A stretch of 32,292 bases of DNA, taken from the NCBI RefSeq assembly GCF_947628055.1, contig NZ_CANQYJ010000016.1, forward strand, positions 1 through 32,292, written 5' to 3'. Of this stretch, positions 1-8,027 are shown one piece after another (the first letter of the stretch is position 1; every line of letters starts with the position of its first letter). Under the pieces are notes generated by a model that was not told where the DNA came from, made no database searches, and worked only from the letters and a program-made list of their open reading frames with translations. Made by a program: the position numbers and the translations under genes. Source of the stretch: an uncultured Rikenella sp. GTDB taxonomy: Bacteria; Bacteroidota; Bacteroidia; Bacteroidales; Rikenellaceae.

Positions 1-308
1 AACAGCCGAGAGCCATCGAGCTTGCTCGAATGGCCGAGGCGTCAGGAGGAAGGCGCAGCCAAACTTTTTGAGATGCTTGCGCATCTCTTGAGCCTGCCGG
101 ATACCCTTATCTTTGATTTGTCGGGGTGCGGGGAATCGGGCCGATTAGGTACAAGCCTCATTATATCGGCCCGATTCCTGCGCCCCGAACCAATGCAAAG
201 AAAGAGGACTGCGGAGCGTAAGGAGTAGCGCAGCTATCTGAAAGTTTCTTTGGTTCTTTCTTTTCAAAGAAAGAACAGTCACTCACAGAACAGTGCTAAT
301 AAACCTAC
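1..308 (+). repeat. R1 multi-hairpin repeat, copy A (left end altered or cut by window)
   Basis: First of four copies of the dispersed element called R1. The shared body starts near 60 with the block AAACTTTTTGAGATGC and a short hairpin (AGATGC/GCATCT). A long central palindrome follows (arms 122-145 and 165-187, 19-nt loop 146-164), then the block containing GGACTGCGGAGC, then a 24-nt hairpin at 253-276 (GTTCTTTCTTT paired with AAAGAAAGAAC). It ends in the terminal repeat TAAACCTACGG at about 301-310. The outer left hairpin seen in copies B to D is missing. Positions 1-59 instead hold GC-rich sequence with its own hairpin (GCCATCGAGC region, about 10-34). It lies upstream of the hexosaminidase gene. 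A 68-codon frame at 22-228 runs through the palindrome and is judged non-genic. Confidence 0.8.
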
Positions 309-341
309 GGTTAATAAATAGTACGTCAGGCTGGCAGGGCC

Positions 342-374
342 GGCGATCCGAAAGACCGCAACAACTAAAATGAA
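342..374 (+). repeat. R4 tail fragment beside R1 copy A
   Basis: The stretch GGCGATCC, short spacer, CCGCAACAACTAAAAT matches the segment at 17829-17860 (GGCGATCC, spacer, GATCGCAACGACTAAAAT). At both sites it lies just outside an R1 end that carries the GTAGGTTTA terminal motif. Confidence 0.55.
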
Positions 375-499
375 ACGTAATAATTGTCTCGAGTTCTGTT
401 TTACGGCCGCAGACCAGGCCCATTGACGCGGGAACCGGGCAATTAACCCTACACAGATAACAACGACATCTATCCAACCCACACAAATACAACCATACC

Positions 500-2881
500 A
501 TGAAAAAAACAATTCGCCTGTCGGGCATCGCTTCGTTGGCCTGCGCCGTTCTTGCGCTGGGATTGGCAGCCTGCTCGGCACCCGAAACGAAAAGCTGGAA
601 CGAAGGGATTCACGTGATTCCGGTACCCGAAAAGATGACACAAGACGAAGGGACATTCACCTTGAATCGCTCGACCTCCATAGCCTGCGCCGTTCCAGAA
701 TTCTCCTCGGCGACAGCTTATCTGGCCGCTAAAGTCAAAAGTTCCACAGGCTACGACCTGCCGCTGGTGCAGGCCGCGCCGTCAGACAACTACATTTATT
801 TCGTGCGGGATACGACCATCGCCAATCCGGAAAGCTATACCCTGATTGCAACTCCGAAAGCGGTGACAATCGCCGCTTCGGCACCGGCAGGGGCATTCTA
901 TGGGATGCAGACACTGTTGCAGCTGCTCCCGGCCGAAATCGAAAGCCCGGCGATCGTCAAGGACGTCGTATGGTCGCTGCCGGCGGTGACGATCAAAGAC
1001 AAACCCAGGTTCCGATACCGCGGAGTGCATTTCGACCCGGCCCGCCATTTCGCCGGAGTGGACTTTATCAAAAAGCAGATGGACGTGCTGGCGATGTTCA
1101 AGATCAATCGATTCCACTGGCACCTGACCGACGACCAGCTGTGGACGATCGAAATCAAGAAATATCCGGAGCTGACAGCGAAAGGAGCGACCCGTACCGA
1201 AGGAGACGGCTCGCAGTACGGCGGCTTCTACACACAGGAACAGATCAAAGAAGTGGTGGCTTATGCCGCGGAACGCTGTATCGACGTGATTCCGGAAATC
1301 GAGATGCCGGGACACGCTTTGGCAGCACTGGTGTCGCATCCGGAACTGTCGTGCACGGGAGGGCCGTTCGCGCAGCCGCGCATTATCTGGGGCGTAGAGC
1401 CCGACGTATTCTGTCCGGGGAAAGATACGACTTTCCGGTTTTTGGAAAATGTGCTGACCGAAGTGTTCGCACTCTTTCCCAGCGAGTATATCCATATCGG
1501 GGGCGACGAATGTCCGAAAGTGCGCTGGAAAGCGTGTCCGGACTGCCAGGCGCGGATCAAGGCCGAGGGATTGGATGTGAAAGCGCGCCGCCCGGGCGCG
1601 GACGGCAAAATGCACAGTCCGGAGGAGCTGTTGCAGAGCTATACCATCACACGGATGGAGAAGTTCGCCAATGAACACGGGAAGAAGATCATCGGTTGGG
1701 ACGAGATATTGGAAGGCGGCCTGGCGCCGTCGGCCACGGTGATGAGCTGGCGCGGGGAATCCGGGGGGATCGCTGCGGCCAAACAGCAGCACGACGTGAT
1801 TATGACGCCGAACAGTGCAGGTTTTTACCTCGACCACGTGCAGGGGGCTGCCGAAGTGGAACCGGCTTCGATCGGAGGATATTCGACCTTGGAAAAGGTG
1901 TACAGCTACAATCCGGTGCCGGACACGATGCCGGCCGAGATCGGGCGGCACATTATCGGGGTGCAGGGCAATCTGTGGTCGGAGTATATCCTTTCGGACG
2001 AACATCGCGAATATATGTACTATCCGCGTGTGCTGGCGCTCGCGGAACTGGACTGGTCGCGGAACGACAGGAAGGACTGGGCGGATTTCCAGCGGCGGTT
2101 GGTGAATGCACTGGTGCGGCTGGACTATCATAATATCACGTACCATATTCCGATGCCGGAAGGAACGCTGGTGGACGTGGTCGCGTTCACGGGCGATTCG
2201 GCGGCGGTGCCGTTCAGTAATACGCGGAACCTGCCGATGGTCTATACGCTGGATGGTTCGGAACCGACGGCGAAGTCTGCCGTTTATGCGGATACGCTGA
2301 TGATCGGCGGGGATGAGCCGGTCGAGATCAAGATTGCGACGCTCTTGCCGCAGGGAAAACTGAGCCGGGTGCGGACGATCCGTGTCGAAAAGCAGGCTTT
2401 GAAACCGGCGACTCAGGCTGTGAAGGCGGATTCGGGTATCGTGATGCGTATGGCTCCGGGACTTTTCGTGACGGATGAGCAGATCGAGGGGGCGAAGTTC
2501 GGGGCGGATACGGTGGTGCGCTATTTCATGCGCGGCCGGGTGCCGGACAGTGGGGTGAGCGCCAATTCGCTGACGGTGTACGAAGGGTTCGTCGAACTGC
2601 CGGAAGACGGCGTATACGGCTTCGCGACGGACATGGACGAGTTGTGGATCGACGGCGAATTGCTGATCAAAAACGGACAGGAGTGCGCGAGCCGGTTCCA
2701 ACGGCACAAAACGACGCGTGCGATGGCGGCGGGAAAGCATCCCTTCAAGCTGGTGTTCAACAACATGATCAAGCATGGCTGGCCGAACGACTGGAACGCG
2801 ATTACGTTCTATGTGAAGGCTCCTTCTTCGGACAAATATGTAAGGGTGGCGCCGGAGCAACTCACGCACAAGGCGGAGTAA
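500..2881 (+). CDS. GH20 beta-N-acetylhexosaminidase lipoprotein
   Basis: Family 20 glycoside hydrolase that removes terminal beta-linked N-acetylglucosamine or N-acetylgalactosamine from glycans. The N-terminus is a lipoprotein signal with lipobox LAAC and Cys25, so the enzyme should be membrane-anchored and envelope-exposed. A GH20b-like N-terminal domain (about 35-165) precedes the TIM barrel (about 170-530), which starts with the characteristic FRYRGVHFDPARHF stretch. The catalytic Asp-Glu pair is in HIGGDE (D336, E337). A C-terminal chitobiase-like segment and a PA14-like module (about 680-770, with a typical 'YGFATDMDELWIDG' motif) follow. At 793 residues it is of normal size for Bacteroidota multidomain hexosaminidases. 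No SusC/SusD genes lie beside it, so it is not in a visible utilization locus. Likely substrates are mucin or host N-glycans (inference). No clear promoter box was found upstream. Confidence 0.93.
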   Translation: MKKTIRLSGIASLACAVLALGLAACSAPETKSWNEGIHVIPVPEKMTQDEGTFTLNRSTSIACAVPEFSSATAYLAAKVKSSTGYDLPLVQAAPSDNYIYFVRDTTIANPESYTLIATPKAVTIAASAPAGAFYGMQTLLQLLPAEIESPAIVKDVVWSLPAVTIKDKPRFRYRGVHFDPARHFAGVDFIKKQMDVLAMFKINRFHWHLTDDQLWTIEIKKYPELTAKGATRTEGDGSQYGGFYTQEQIKEVVAYAAERCIDVIPEIEMPGHALAALVSHPELSCTGGPFAQPRIIWGVEPDVFCPGKDTTFRFLENVLTEVFALFPSEYIHIGGDECPKVRWKACPDCQARIKAEGLDVKARRPGADGKMHSPEELLQSYTITRMEKFANEHGKKIIGWDEILEGGLAPSATVMSWRGESGGIAAAKQQHDVIMTPNSAGFYLDHVQGAAEVEPASIGGYSTLEKVYSYNPVPDTMPAEIGRHIIGVQGNLWSEYILSDEHREYMYYPRVLALAELDWSRNDRKDWADFQRRLVNALVRLDYHNITYHIPMPEGTLVDVVAFTGDSAAVPFSNTRNLPMVYTLDGSEPTAKSAVYADTLMIGGDEPVEIKIATLLPQGKLSRVRTIRVEKQALKPATQAVKADSGIVMRMAPGLFVTDEQIEGAKFGADTVVRYFMRGRVPDSGVSANSLTVYEGFVELPEDGVYGFATDMDELWIDGELLIKNGQECASRFQRHKTTRAMAAGKHPFKLVFNNMIKHGWPNDWNAITFYVKAPSSDKYVRVAPEQLTHKAE

Positions 2882-2900
2882 GGGTTTTGTACTGAATGCG

Positions 2901-2934
2901 GCGTGCCGTTCTTTTGAACGGCACGCTTATTTTT
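2901..2934 (+). terminator. Rho-independent terminator of the hexosaminidase gene
   Basis: Perfect 11-bp stem GCGTGCCGTTC / GAACGGCACGC with a TTTT loop, followed by TTATTTTTAT. It lies 20 bp after the stop codon. Confidence 0.9.
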
Positions 2935-2983
2935 ATCCCGGCGTTTTCTATTTTCGGTCTTGAAATGATAGAGTGTCCGGCAT

Positions 2984-3070
2984 GGGGGTACTTCCAGCCC
3001 GGTTCGGGTGCCCAGCGGCACCAGGCCTTCGCCGGGGAGGCTCCGGTCTGACACGGGAAGATCACAGCCG
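2984..3070 (+). repeat. R5 repeat, copy 1
   Basis: Begins GGGGGTACTTCCAGCCCGG, continues TTCGGGTGCCCAGCGGCACC and ends around CTGACACGGGAAGATC. Related copies lie at 11540-11597 (-), 13698-13790 (+), 19248-19290 (+) and 27194-27240 (-). The shared core reads roughly GGGTAnTTnCAnCC, then GGTTCGnGTGCC, then GAGCGnCAC. It lies in the convergent gap after the hexosaminidase gene. Confidence 0.6.
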
Positions 3071-3106
3071 ACATTTTGGAAACGTTTGCAAGGGCCTCAA
3101 ATGAAT

Positions 3107-3222
3107 CGTTCGTTTAATAAAACGGGTCGCAGCCTGCGGGCGAAGCAACGAAGTTGCGGGCCTCCGCTGCAGGAGAGGCTGCGGCCCGCACGACCTGCAG
3201 TCGCAAATAGTACCGAAAAAAC
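3107..3222 (+). repeat. R2 hairpin repeat, copy 1
   Basis: Starts with CGTTCGTTTA, the same terminal motif as R1 copy D. It then shares GTCGCAGCCTGCGGG, GTTGCGGGCCTCC and CTGCAGTCGCAAA with the segment at 18176-18300. A 7-bp inverted pair CTGCAGG (3167-3173) / CCTGCAG (3194-3200) encloses a GC-rich loop. It directly abuts R1 copy B. Confidence 0.6.
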
Positions 3223-3223
3223 A

Positions 3224-3535
3224 GTAGGTTTATATTGCACCGTGCCGCCTGGTACCGTTCTTTCTTTGAAAAGAAAGAACCAAAGAAACTTTCAGATAGC
3301 TGCGCTACTCTTTAGGCTCCGCAGTCCTCTTGCATTGAGTTTGGTTCGGGTGCGGGAATCGGGCCGATGAGGTACGAATCTCATAATATCGGCCCGATTC
3401 CCCGCACCCCGACAAATCAAAGCCAAGGGTACCCGGCAGGCTAAAGAGATGCGTTAGCATCTCAGAAAGTTTTTCTGGTTCTCTTTGTTCACAAAGAGAA
3501 CAGTTCACTCAAACCAGGTGCACAATTAAACCTAC
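3224..3535 (-). repeat. R1 multi-hairpin repeat, copy B (complete)
   Basis: A complete R1 copy, reversed relative to copy A. The terminal inverted repeats are GTAGGTTTATATTGCACC (left) and GTGCACAATTAAACCTAC (right). The end hairpins are at 3257-3280 (GTTCTTTCTTT type) and 3478-3501 (GTTCTCTTTG type). The short hairpin AGATGC/GCATCT and its imperfect counterpart AGATAGC/GCTACT are both present. The central palindrome arms are 3347-3368 and 3388-3411 with a 19-nt loop at 3369-3387. It sits between the convergent hexosaminidase and pth genes. The 67-codon reverse frame through it (3305-3508) resembles the frame in copy A, as expected from the shared DNA. Confidence 0.88.
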
Positions 3536-3639
3536 GGTTAATCTCAATGTTTTTCCCGATAAATAGGCCGGAAGCGCCTCATTCGACGGCCTGATGTCGC
3601 CGGGCACTCAGTTGGATTTTAACTACCCGGTAGCGAACA

Positions 3640-3755
3640 GCGCATTCCGAGAGGAATGCCGGCCTTGCGCGCTGGCGTCAAAGGCGGCCCTCTCCGGAGC
3701 GCGCGGGCCGACGAGGGTAAGGAAATGAAAACCCGCTTTCCGTGGCGGCGGGAGA
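3640..3755 (+). repeat. R3 repeat, copy 1
   Basis: Shares CGGCCTTGCGCGCTGGCG and the later block GGAAATGAAAACCCGCTTTC, then CGTGGC, with 18345-18500. The second block is also at 19430-19517. It lies downstream of R1 copy B. No coding frame is convincing. Confidence 0.65.
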
Positions 3756-3871
3756 CAGCTTAAGTAGTCTGACCGTGCTCTCCCCATGTCGGCCACAGGT
3801 TGCAAATAAACCCGATGAAAACCTACGTGTAAGTCGAACTTCAGCGGCCAGACCGCTTTTCTGAAAACGAA

Positions 3872-3913
3872 CAAAAACCGCATAGCCCGCAATGAGGCTA
3901 TGCGGTTTTGTTT
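3872..3913 (-). terminator. Terminator after pth, possibly bidirectional
   Basis: 14-bp stem AAAACCGCATAGCC (3874-3887) / GGCTATGCGGTTTT (3896-3909) with an 8-nt loop. Both sides end in T-rich tracts when read outward. The position, about 65 bp past the pth stop codon, fits termination of the rplY-pth transcript. Confidence 0.85.
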
Positions 3914-3976
3914 AAACCGTTTCGCTCCCGAGGCCGGATAAGAAACGTTCTATCCGGCGAGTCCGGAAAAAAACCG

Positions 3977-4543
3977 CTATTTTTTCATATTGTACTTGTT
4001 CATGGCCCTGTCCGGCCCCTCGGCCACAAAAGCAAGAGCCGCCGCCGCCGCCGTTTTCAGCACCTCAGGCAACCCGGCGGATTCCTCCGCCGTCCACTCG
4101 CCCAGCACATAGTCCACCTGCATCCCCCTCGGGAAATCGCCCCCGATACCGACCCGCAGCCGCGCATAGTTCGGCCCCCCCAGACACTCCGCAATGCTTT
4201 TGAGCCCGTTATGCCCCCCGTCCGAACCGTTCTTGCGGATGCGCAGGTGGCCGAACGGAAGTGCGATGTCGTCCACCACCACAAACACATTTTCCATCGG
4301 GATTTTCTCTTTCTGTATCCAATAGCGTACCGCCTTGCCGCTCAGGTTCATGTAAGTCGACGGTTTGAGCAGGAACACCTCCTGTCCCCGGTGCCGGATA
4401 GTCGTCACGGCACCGTATCGGTCCGCGCTGAAAGTCGCCCCCGCCCCCTGCGCCAGCGCATCGGCCACCTTGAAACCTATGTTGTGCCGCGTCTCGGCAT
4501 ATTCTGCGCCGATGTTGCCCAGTCCTACGATCAGGTATTTCAT
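3977..4543 (-). CDS. pth: Peptidyl-tRNA hydrolase
   Basis: Cleaves the ester bond of peptidyl-tRNA released from stalled ribosomes, recycling tRNA in the cytoplasm. The start was set at MKYLIVGLGNIG because that is the family N-terminus; the longer frame to 4645 adds 34 unrelated residues. The substrate and catalytic residues N10 and H20 are in place (GLGN10 and RH20NIGF). The VVVDDIALPFG motif follows with the catalytic Asp, and GSDGGHNGLKS is intact. At 188 residues it matches the usual length. It lies 138 bp downstream of rplY on the same strand, the common rplY-pth arrangement, and ends before a strong terminator. Confidence 0.95.
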   Translation of the reverse strand: MKYLIVGLGNIGAEYAETRHNIGFKVADALAQGAGATFSADRYGAVTTIRHRGQEVFLLKPSTYMNLSGKAVRYWIQKEKIPMENVFVVVDDIALPFGHLRIRKNGSDGGHNGLKSIAECLGGPNYARLRVGIGGDFPRGMQVDYVLGEWTAEESAGLPEVLKTAAAAALAFVAEGPDRAMNKYNMKK

Positions 4544-4681
4544 TTTGCCCGAATCCGTTAAAAAAAGTTTCCCGCTCCTCATCCGGCCCGAAAAGCCGCC
4601 GAAGAAGCAGGAAACAAAGTCAGGCGGAGAGGCCTTGAAAAACAAATGTCCACCCGGGCTCCCGCCTTGTCGGAAAAGAGG

Positions 4682-5260
4682 TTATTCCTTGGCCGTAGCC
4701 GCTTGCGCACCGCGGGCCGCACGCGTTATGCGCACCGCGCACACCGCCGTCGAAGCCGGCGTAAGGATAGCCAGCCCCGGAATATGCAAGTCGCCCACGA
4801 AGATCGACTTGCCCAGCCCCAGTTCCGTCACGTCCACTTCCACGGTGTCCGGCAGGTCTTTCACCAGCGCCGAGACGCGGAGTTTGCGTTTGCTGAGGAT
4901 CAGTTTACCGCCGAGCTTCACTCCTTCCGAGTTCCCGGTCAGCACGACCGGCAGGTCGATAGCCACCGGTTTGTTTTCGTCCACGCGGTAGAAATCCACG
5001 TGAAGCACGTCGCCCGTCACCGGGTGATACTGCACTTCACGCATGACGCCCAGCTCTTTCTTGCCGTCGATATCGAAATTCACCAAGTAGGAATGCGGTG
5101 TGTAGATCAGTTGTTTGAATTCCGGGGCCGGAACCGAGAAGTGCACCGTCTCGCCTCCCCCGTAGATCACGCAGGGCACATTCCCCGCACGACGAACCAC
5201 ATTTGTGCTTTTTTTGCCGAATTCGGTACGCGGAGTACCTTTGATTTCCAGAGTTTTCAT
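4682..5260 (-). CDS. rplY: 50S ribosomal protein L25/general stress protein Ctc
   Basis: 5S rRNA-binding protein of the large ribosomal subunit. The N-terminus (MKTLEIKGTPRTEFGKK) matches the L25 beta-barrel domain, ending about residue 95. The C-terminal TL5/Ctc domain follows (about 100-180, with the usual 'LPVVLTGNSEGVK-GG' stretch), then an Ala-rich tail. At 192 residues it is the long CTC form rather than the 94-residue E. coli form. It leads the rplY-pth pair, and a -7 box lies upstream at 5377-5384. Confidence 0.95.
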   Translation of the reverse strand: MKTLEIKGTPRTEFGKKSTNVVRRAGNVPCVIYGGGETVHFSVPAPEFKQLIYTPHSYLVNFDIDGKKELGVMREVQYHPVTGDVLHVDFYRVDENKPVAIDLPVVLTGNSEGVKLGGKLILSKRKLRVSALVKDLPDTVEVDVTELGLGKSIFVGDLHIPGLAILTPASTAVCAVRITRAARGAQAATAKE

Positions 5261-5569
5261 GCTTTGGTCAAGTTAGAAAAACGTTAATAAACCGGGTGCT
5301 ACTCAGTCGGTCTCCGGCAATGAAGACCGCCCCCATCACACCCACTCTCTCCGGCCACCGTAGGCCGAAAGCGCCGCAAAGATACAAAAAATCTTCGATC
5401 TTACCGTTTTTGTTTATCCCGTGCGGAGAGCGAGCCGTCCCCCGGCCGGCTCATGGTCCCATACTGTGCTTATTCCGAAATAGTTACATCCGGATCGCCT
5501 AAAATGAAAATCGCGAGGTGCCGTTTCCAGCCAACCGATTCCCTGACCGCCGGCAAACCGGAAATCCTG
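5261..5569. other. Intergenic region between rplY and the alpha/beta hydrolase
   Basis: About 309 bp. The rplY-proximal part holds one recognisable promoter box. The rest, toward the hydrolase stop codon, shows no gene, no strong terminator and no copy of the R1-R5 repeats. Confidence 0.6.
5377..5384 (-). promoter_or_regulatory. Bacteroidota -7 promoter box for rplY-pth
   Basis: CAAAGATA on the plus strand reads TATCTTTG on the minus strand, a full match to TAnnTTTG. It lies about 117 bp upstream of the rplY start. No convincing -33 TTTG was found at the expected spacing. Confidence 0.6.
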
Positions 5570-6778
5570 TCAGAGCCGGGTCACCGTAGCCCCTGCTTTG
5601 GCATTGGCATTCTTCTCGATCTTCAGTACCACCGGATAAGGAGCATCGAGACTGTACGGACTCCGGTCGAGCGGGGTGTTCAGCGAACCGGCGGAGCGTC
5701 GGAACCGTTTGGTGACAAGAGTTTTGTCGCCGAACAAGACGGTTACGGGCTTGTCGAGGTCGATCATCGCGTCGTTCAGCCCGATCAGCACCACCGGCGA
5801 GTCGCTCGCCTCGATGCGGACGGTTTGTCCCTGAATGTCGGCCACGATCTTCGCTCCCGCCCGGCGATGCACCTCCGGCACACCGACCCAATAGAAATTG
5901 TCGCGCAGCACATCATCCTGCACCCAGACCACCCGCCGGGGGTAAGCATTGCGCGTAAACTGCGCCATCCACGGTATGGCGATCGTATCGCGCCGCAGCA
6001 TCCAGTGGCCGCAATCCTCATAGATATGCGTGTCGTGGATATAGGTACCCTCCCCTTCGGCAATGGCCAGCCGGTCGAGCATCGTACTATACTGGCGCGC
6101 CAGCGAGTTGCGGTCGTAAGCTCCGTCCCGGCCGCCCATATAAATGGCGAACGGCAGGTTCCGCAGCGACTCCATGCGCGCGTCCCCCGGATGGCCCGCC
6201 ATCATCGACGCGGCAGCCCAATGATCGGCCAGTCGCGGGGCGAGCTGGTAAAGTCCGTCGCCCCCGGCAGAGTAACCGAGAATATAGACCTTGTCCGGAT
6301 TCACCCCCTCGAAAATCACAGCCGCAGCGATGGCTTTGCGCAGAAAATCGTCCATGTACTCCTGGTGCCACATATTCCAGCTGTCGGTAGGAGACCGAGG
6401 CACGAAATACAGACCTTCCGCCGGCCGGTAGAGCCGTTTCTGATTCTCCCACTGCTGGTCGTTGACTTCAGGCGGGGCCCCTCCGCCGCCGTGCAGCGAG
6501 ATGTAGAGGCTGCGCCCGCCTTCGGGTACCGTTTTCGGGCCGTAAATCGTGTCCCAGAATTTCATCCGGTACTCTCCGTTGGTCAATTCGCGGTTTTTCC
6601 ATTCGCCGGCCAGGGATTCGCGCAGCTGCGCCTTGCGCTGTTCGGTGATGGCTTCGGCCTGCGCCCTGGCAGCGGATTTGTTCAGCGCCTTTTCGGCGGC
6701 AGAGGCAGCGGAGACGAGGCCGCCCAGCAGCAGGCCGGCGGCTAAAGAGATGATTACCTGTCTGGTTTGCATAAGCAT
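5570..6778 (-). CDS. Secreted alpha/beta hydrolase (PHB depolymerase/esterase-like)
   Basis: Predicted exported serine hydrolase. A Sec signal peptide (about 1-28, ending SAASAAEK) precedes an alpha/beta-hydrolase domain. The oxyanion segment is LYISLHGGGG (91-100). The nucleophile elbow is GYSAGG with Ser170, and likely partners are Asp218 (GGRDGAYDR) and His258 (EDCGHWM). The arrangement resembles the PHB-depolymerase/feruloyl-esterase/dienelactone-hydrolase superfamily. The C-terminal part (about 285-402) is beta-rich and may be a small accessory domain. Start codons at 6778 and 6772 are both possible. The substrate cannot be named from sequence; esters of polysaccharide side chains are one possibility. 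It appears to be a single-gene unit. Confidence 0.8.
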   Translation of the reverse strand: MLMQTRQVIISLAAGLLLGGLVSAASAAEKALNKSAARAQAEAITEQRKAQLRESLAGEWKNRELTNGEYRMKFWDTIYGPKTVPEGGRSLYISLHGGGGAPPEVNDQQWENQKRLYRPAEGLYFVPRSPTDSWNMWHQEYMDDFLRKAIAAAVIFEGVNPDKVYILGYSAGGDGLYQLAPRLADHWAAASMMAGHPGDARMESLRNLPFAIYMGGRDGAYDRNSLARQYSTMLDRLAIAEGEGTYIHDTHIYEDCGHWMLRRDTIAIPWMAQFTRNAYPRRVVWVQDDVLRDNFYWVGVPEVHRRAGAKIVADIQGQTVRIEASDSPVVLIGLNDAMIDLDKPVTVLFGDKTLVTKRFRRSAGSLNTPLDRSPYSLDAPYPVVLKIEKNANAKAGATVTRL

Positions 6779-7057
6779 ACGGGTTTTATCAGTTAGTCAT
6801 GAAAAGCGTTGTACAAAGAAACTCATTTTTTGGCAGGAATTCTATGGAATCCGGCCGGCAGATCGCTATAAAATCGGAAAAACGGGAACAAAAGGCTGGA
6901 AAAGTTCACCGCGGTTTCGATATGGGACACCTCTTTGCCGAAGTAGGAAACCGAAGGCCGTCGCCCGTCCGTCGTCCGAAAAAGGGAACGACCCGACCGC
7001 AAGGAACAGTCCCCGCGCCTCTATCGGGAAAATGATCCATCGGGCCGCGATTTTTCG

Positions 7058-7065
7058 TATCTTTG
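7058..7065 (+). promoter_or_regulatory. -7 promoter box directly before the YbbR-like gene
   Basis: TATCTTTG matches TAnnTTTG exactly and ends only 5 bp before the chosen ATG at 7071. Transcription would begin at or next to the start codon, implying a leaderless or nearly leaderless mRNA. Confidence 0.6.
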
Positions 7066-7070
7066 TTTCT

Positions 7071-8027
7071 ATGTTGAAGCTCGGGAAAATATCGCATTAC
7101 ATCAGGCCTTCGTTCTGGCTGTTCCTGCTGGTCGCCGCCCTTTTGTGGTACGGCGACAAATTAGGCGGACGCTATACGACGGAAGTCACCGTGCCGATCG
7201 AAATCCGCAACGACTTCTCGTCGAAACTCTGGATCGAACAGCCGCTCGGCGAGGTGAAATGCCGCGTCGAAGGGAACGGAGGCAAACTGATGGCCTACAA
7301 GATGAGACTGGGCGACCGGGCGGTGATCCCCATGTCGCAACTGACGATCGTGCCGGTGGCCGGCAGCGGGCGGCAGTTCCGGGTGGACGAGCGATCGCTC
7401 ACAGGGGCGCTGGCTGTGGCGGTCAACGACCTGCGTATACACGAAATATTGGACACGGCTTTGATGATCAGCGTGTCGCCGGTCGAGATCCGGCGGATGC
7501 CCGTACGGAGCCGGATCGAGGTGGGGACGGCGCAGCAGTATAAGCCGGTGGGCGCGGTGGCATTCCGGCCGGACTCGGTGGACGTGCGGGGGCCCAAAGC
7601 GCTGCTGGACACGATGGAGGCGATCTTTACGCGGCCCAGACGCTACCAGGACGTGAAAGGTACCGTGGCGGGGCGGATCGACCTGGAACAGCGGGAGGGG
7701 GTGCTGCTGTCGGACAAACAGGTGGATTACCGGGCCGAAGTGGTGCCGTTCACGCAGCATACGCTGAAACTGCCGGTGAGGGTCGACAACTTGCCGGAGA
7801 GCTTGCAGGCCACGATCGTACCGTCGCGGGTGACGGTGGTGGTCAACGTGCCGCTCAGGGATTACGAGCGCATACGCGAAGAACGGCTGCATGCCTGCGT
7901 GGACTACGACCGCGTGAGGGAGGATCCGAGCGGGAAATGCGCGGTGCGGATCGATTCGCTACCGGCAGGCACGGAAGTGATGCGGATCGACCCGCAATTC
8001 GTGGAACCTTTTTTTACGAAACGGTGA
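7071..8027 (+). CDS. YbbR-like domain membrane-anchored protein
   Basis: 318-residue protein with a single N-terminal membrane segment (about 13-27, SFWLFLLVAALLWYG) followed by a long beta-rich extracytoplasmic part, as in the YbbR-like family. In other bacteria YbbR (CdaR) can regulate the diadenylate cyclase CdaA; no cyclase gene is visible here, so that role is unproven. The frame is open back to 6549, but the start at 7071 was chosen because the -7 box lies just before it and the membrane segment sits at the usual place. Its TGA stop overlaps the coaE ATG by one base, which indicates translational coupling. The ybbR-coaE order is common in Bacteroidota. Confidence 0.8.
   Translation: MLKLGKISHYIRPSFWLFLLVAALLWYGDKLGGRYTTEVTVPIEIRNDFSSKLWIEQPLGEVKCRVEGNGGKLMAYKMRLGDRAVIPMSQLTIVPVAGSGRQFRVDERSLTGALAVAVNDLRIHEILDTALMISVSPVEIRRMPVRSRIEVGTAQQYKPVGAVAFRPDSVDVRGPKALLDTMEAIFTRPRRYQDVKGTVAGRIDLEQREGVLLSDKQVDYRAEVVPFTQHTLKLPVRVDNLPESLQATIVPSRVTVVVNVPLRDYERIREERLHACVDYDRVREDPSGKCAVRIDSLPAGTEVMRIDPQFVEPFFTKR

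Noticed and set aside
22-228. A 68-codon frame in R1 copy A, similar to the reverse frame at 3305-3508 in copy B
   Set aside because: Both run through the central palindrome of R1. The shared residues follow from shared DNA, and the frame breaks in copies C and D. No independent sign of protein selection.
782-2869. 695-codon reverse frame across the hexosaminidase gene
   Set aside because: Antisense shadow of a strongly supported GH20 gene in GC-rich DNA; composition dominated by Arg and His.
6549-7070. 174-codon N-terminal extension of the YbbR-like gene
   Set aside because: It overlaps the signal-peptide region of the divergent hydrolase gene, has no domain, and would bury the membrane anchor and promoter box.
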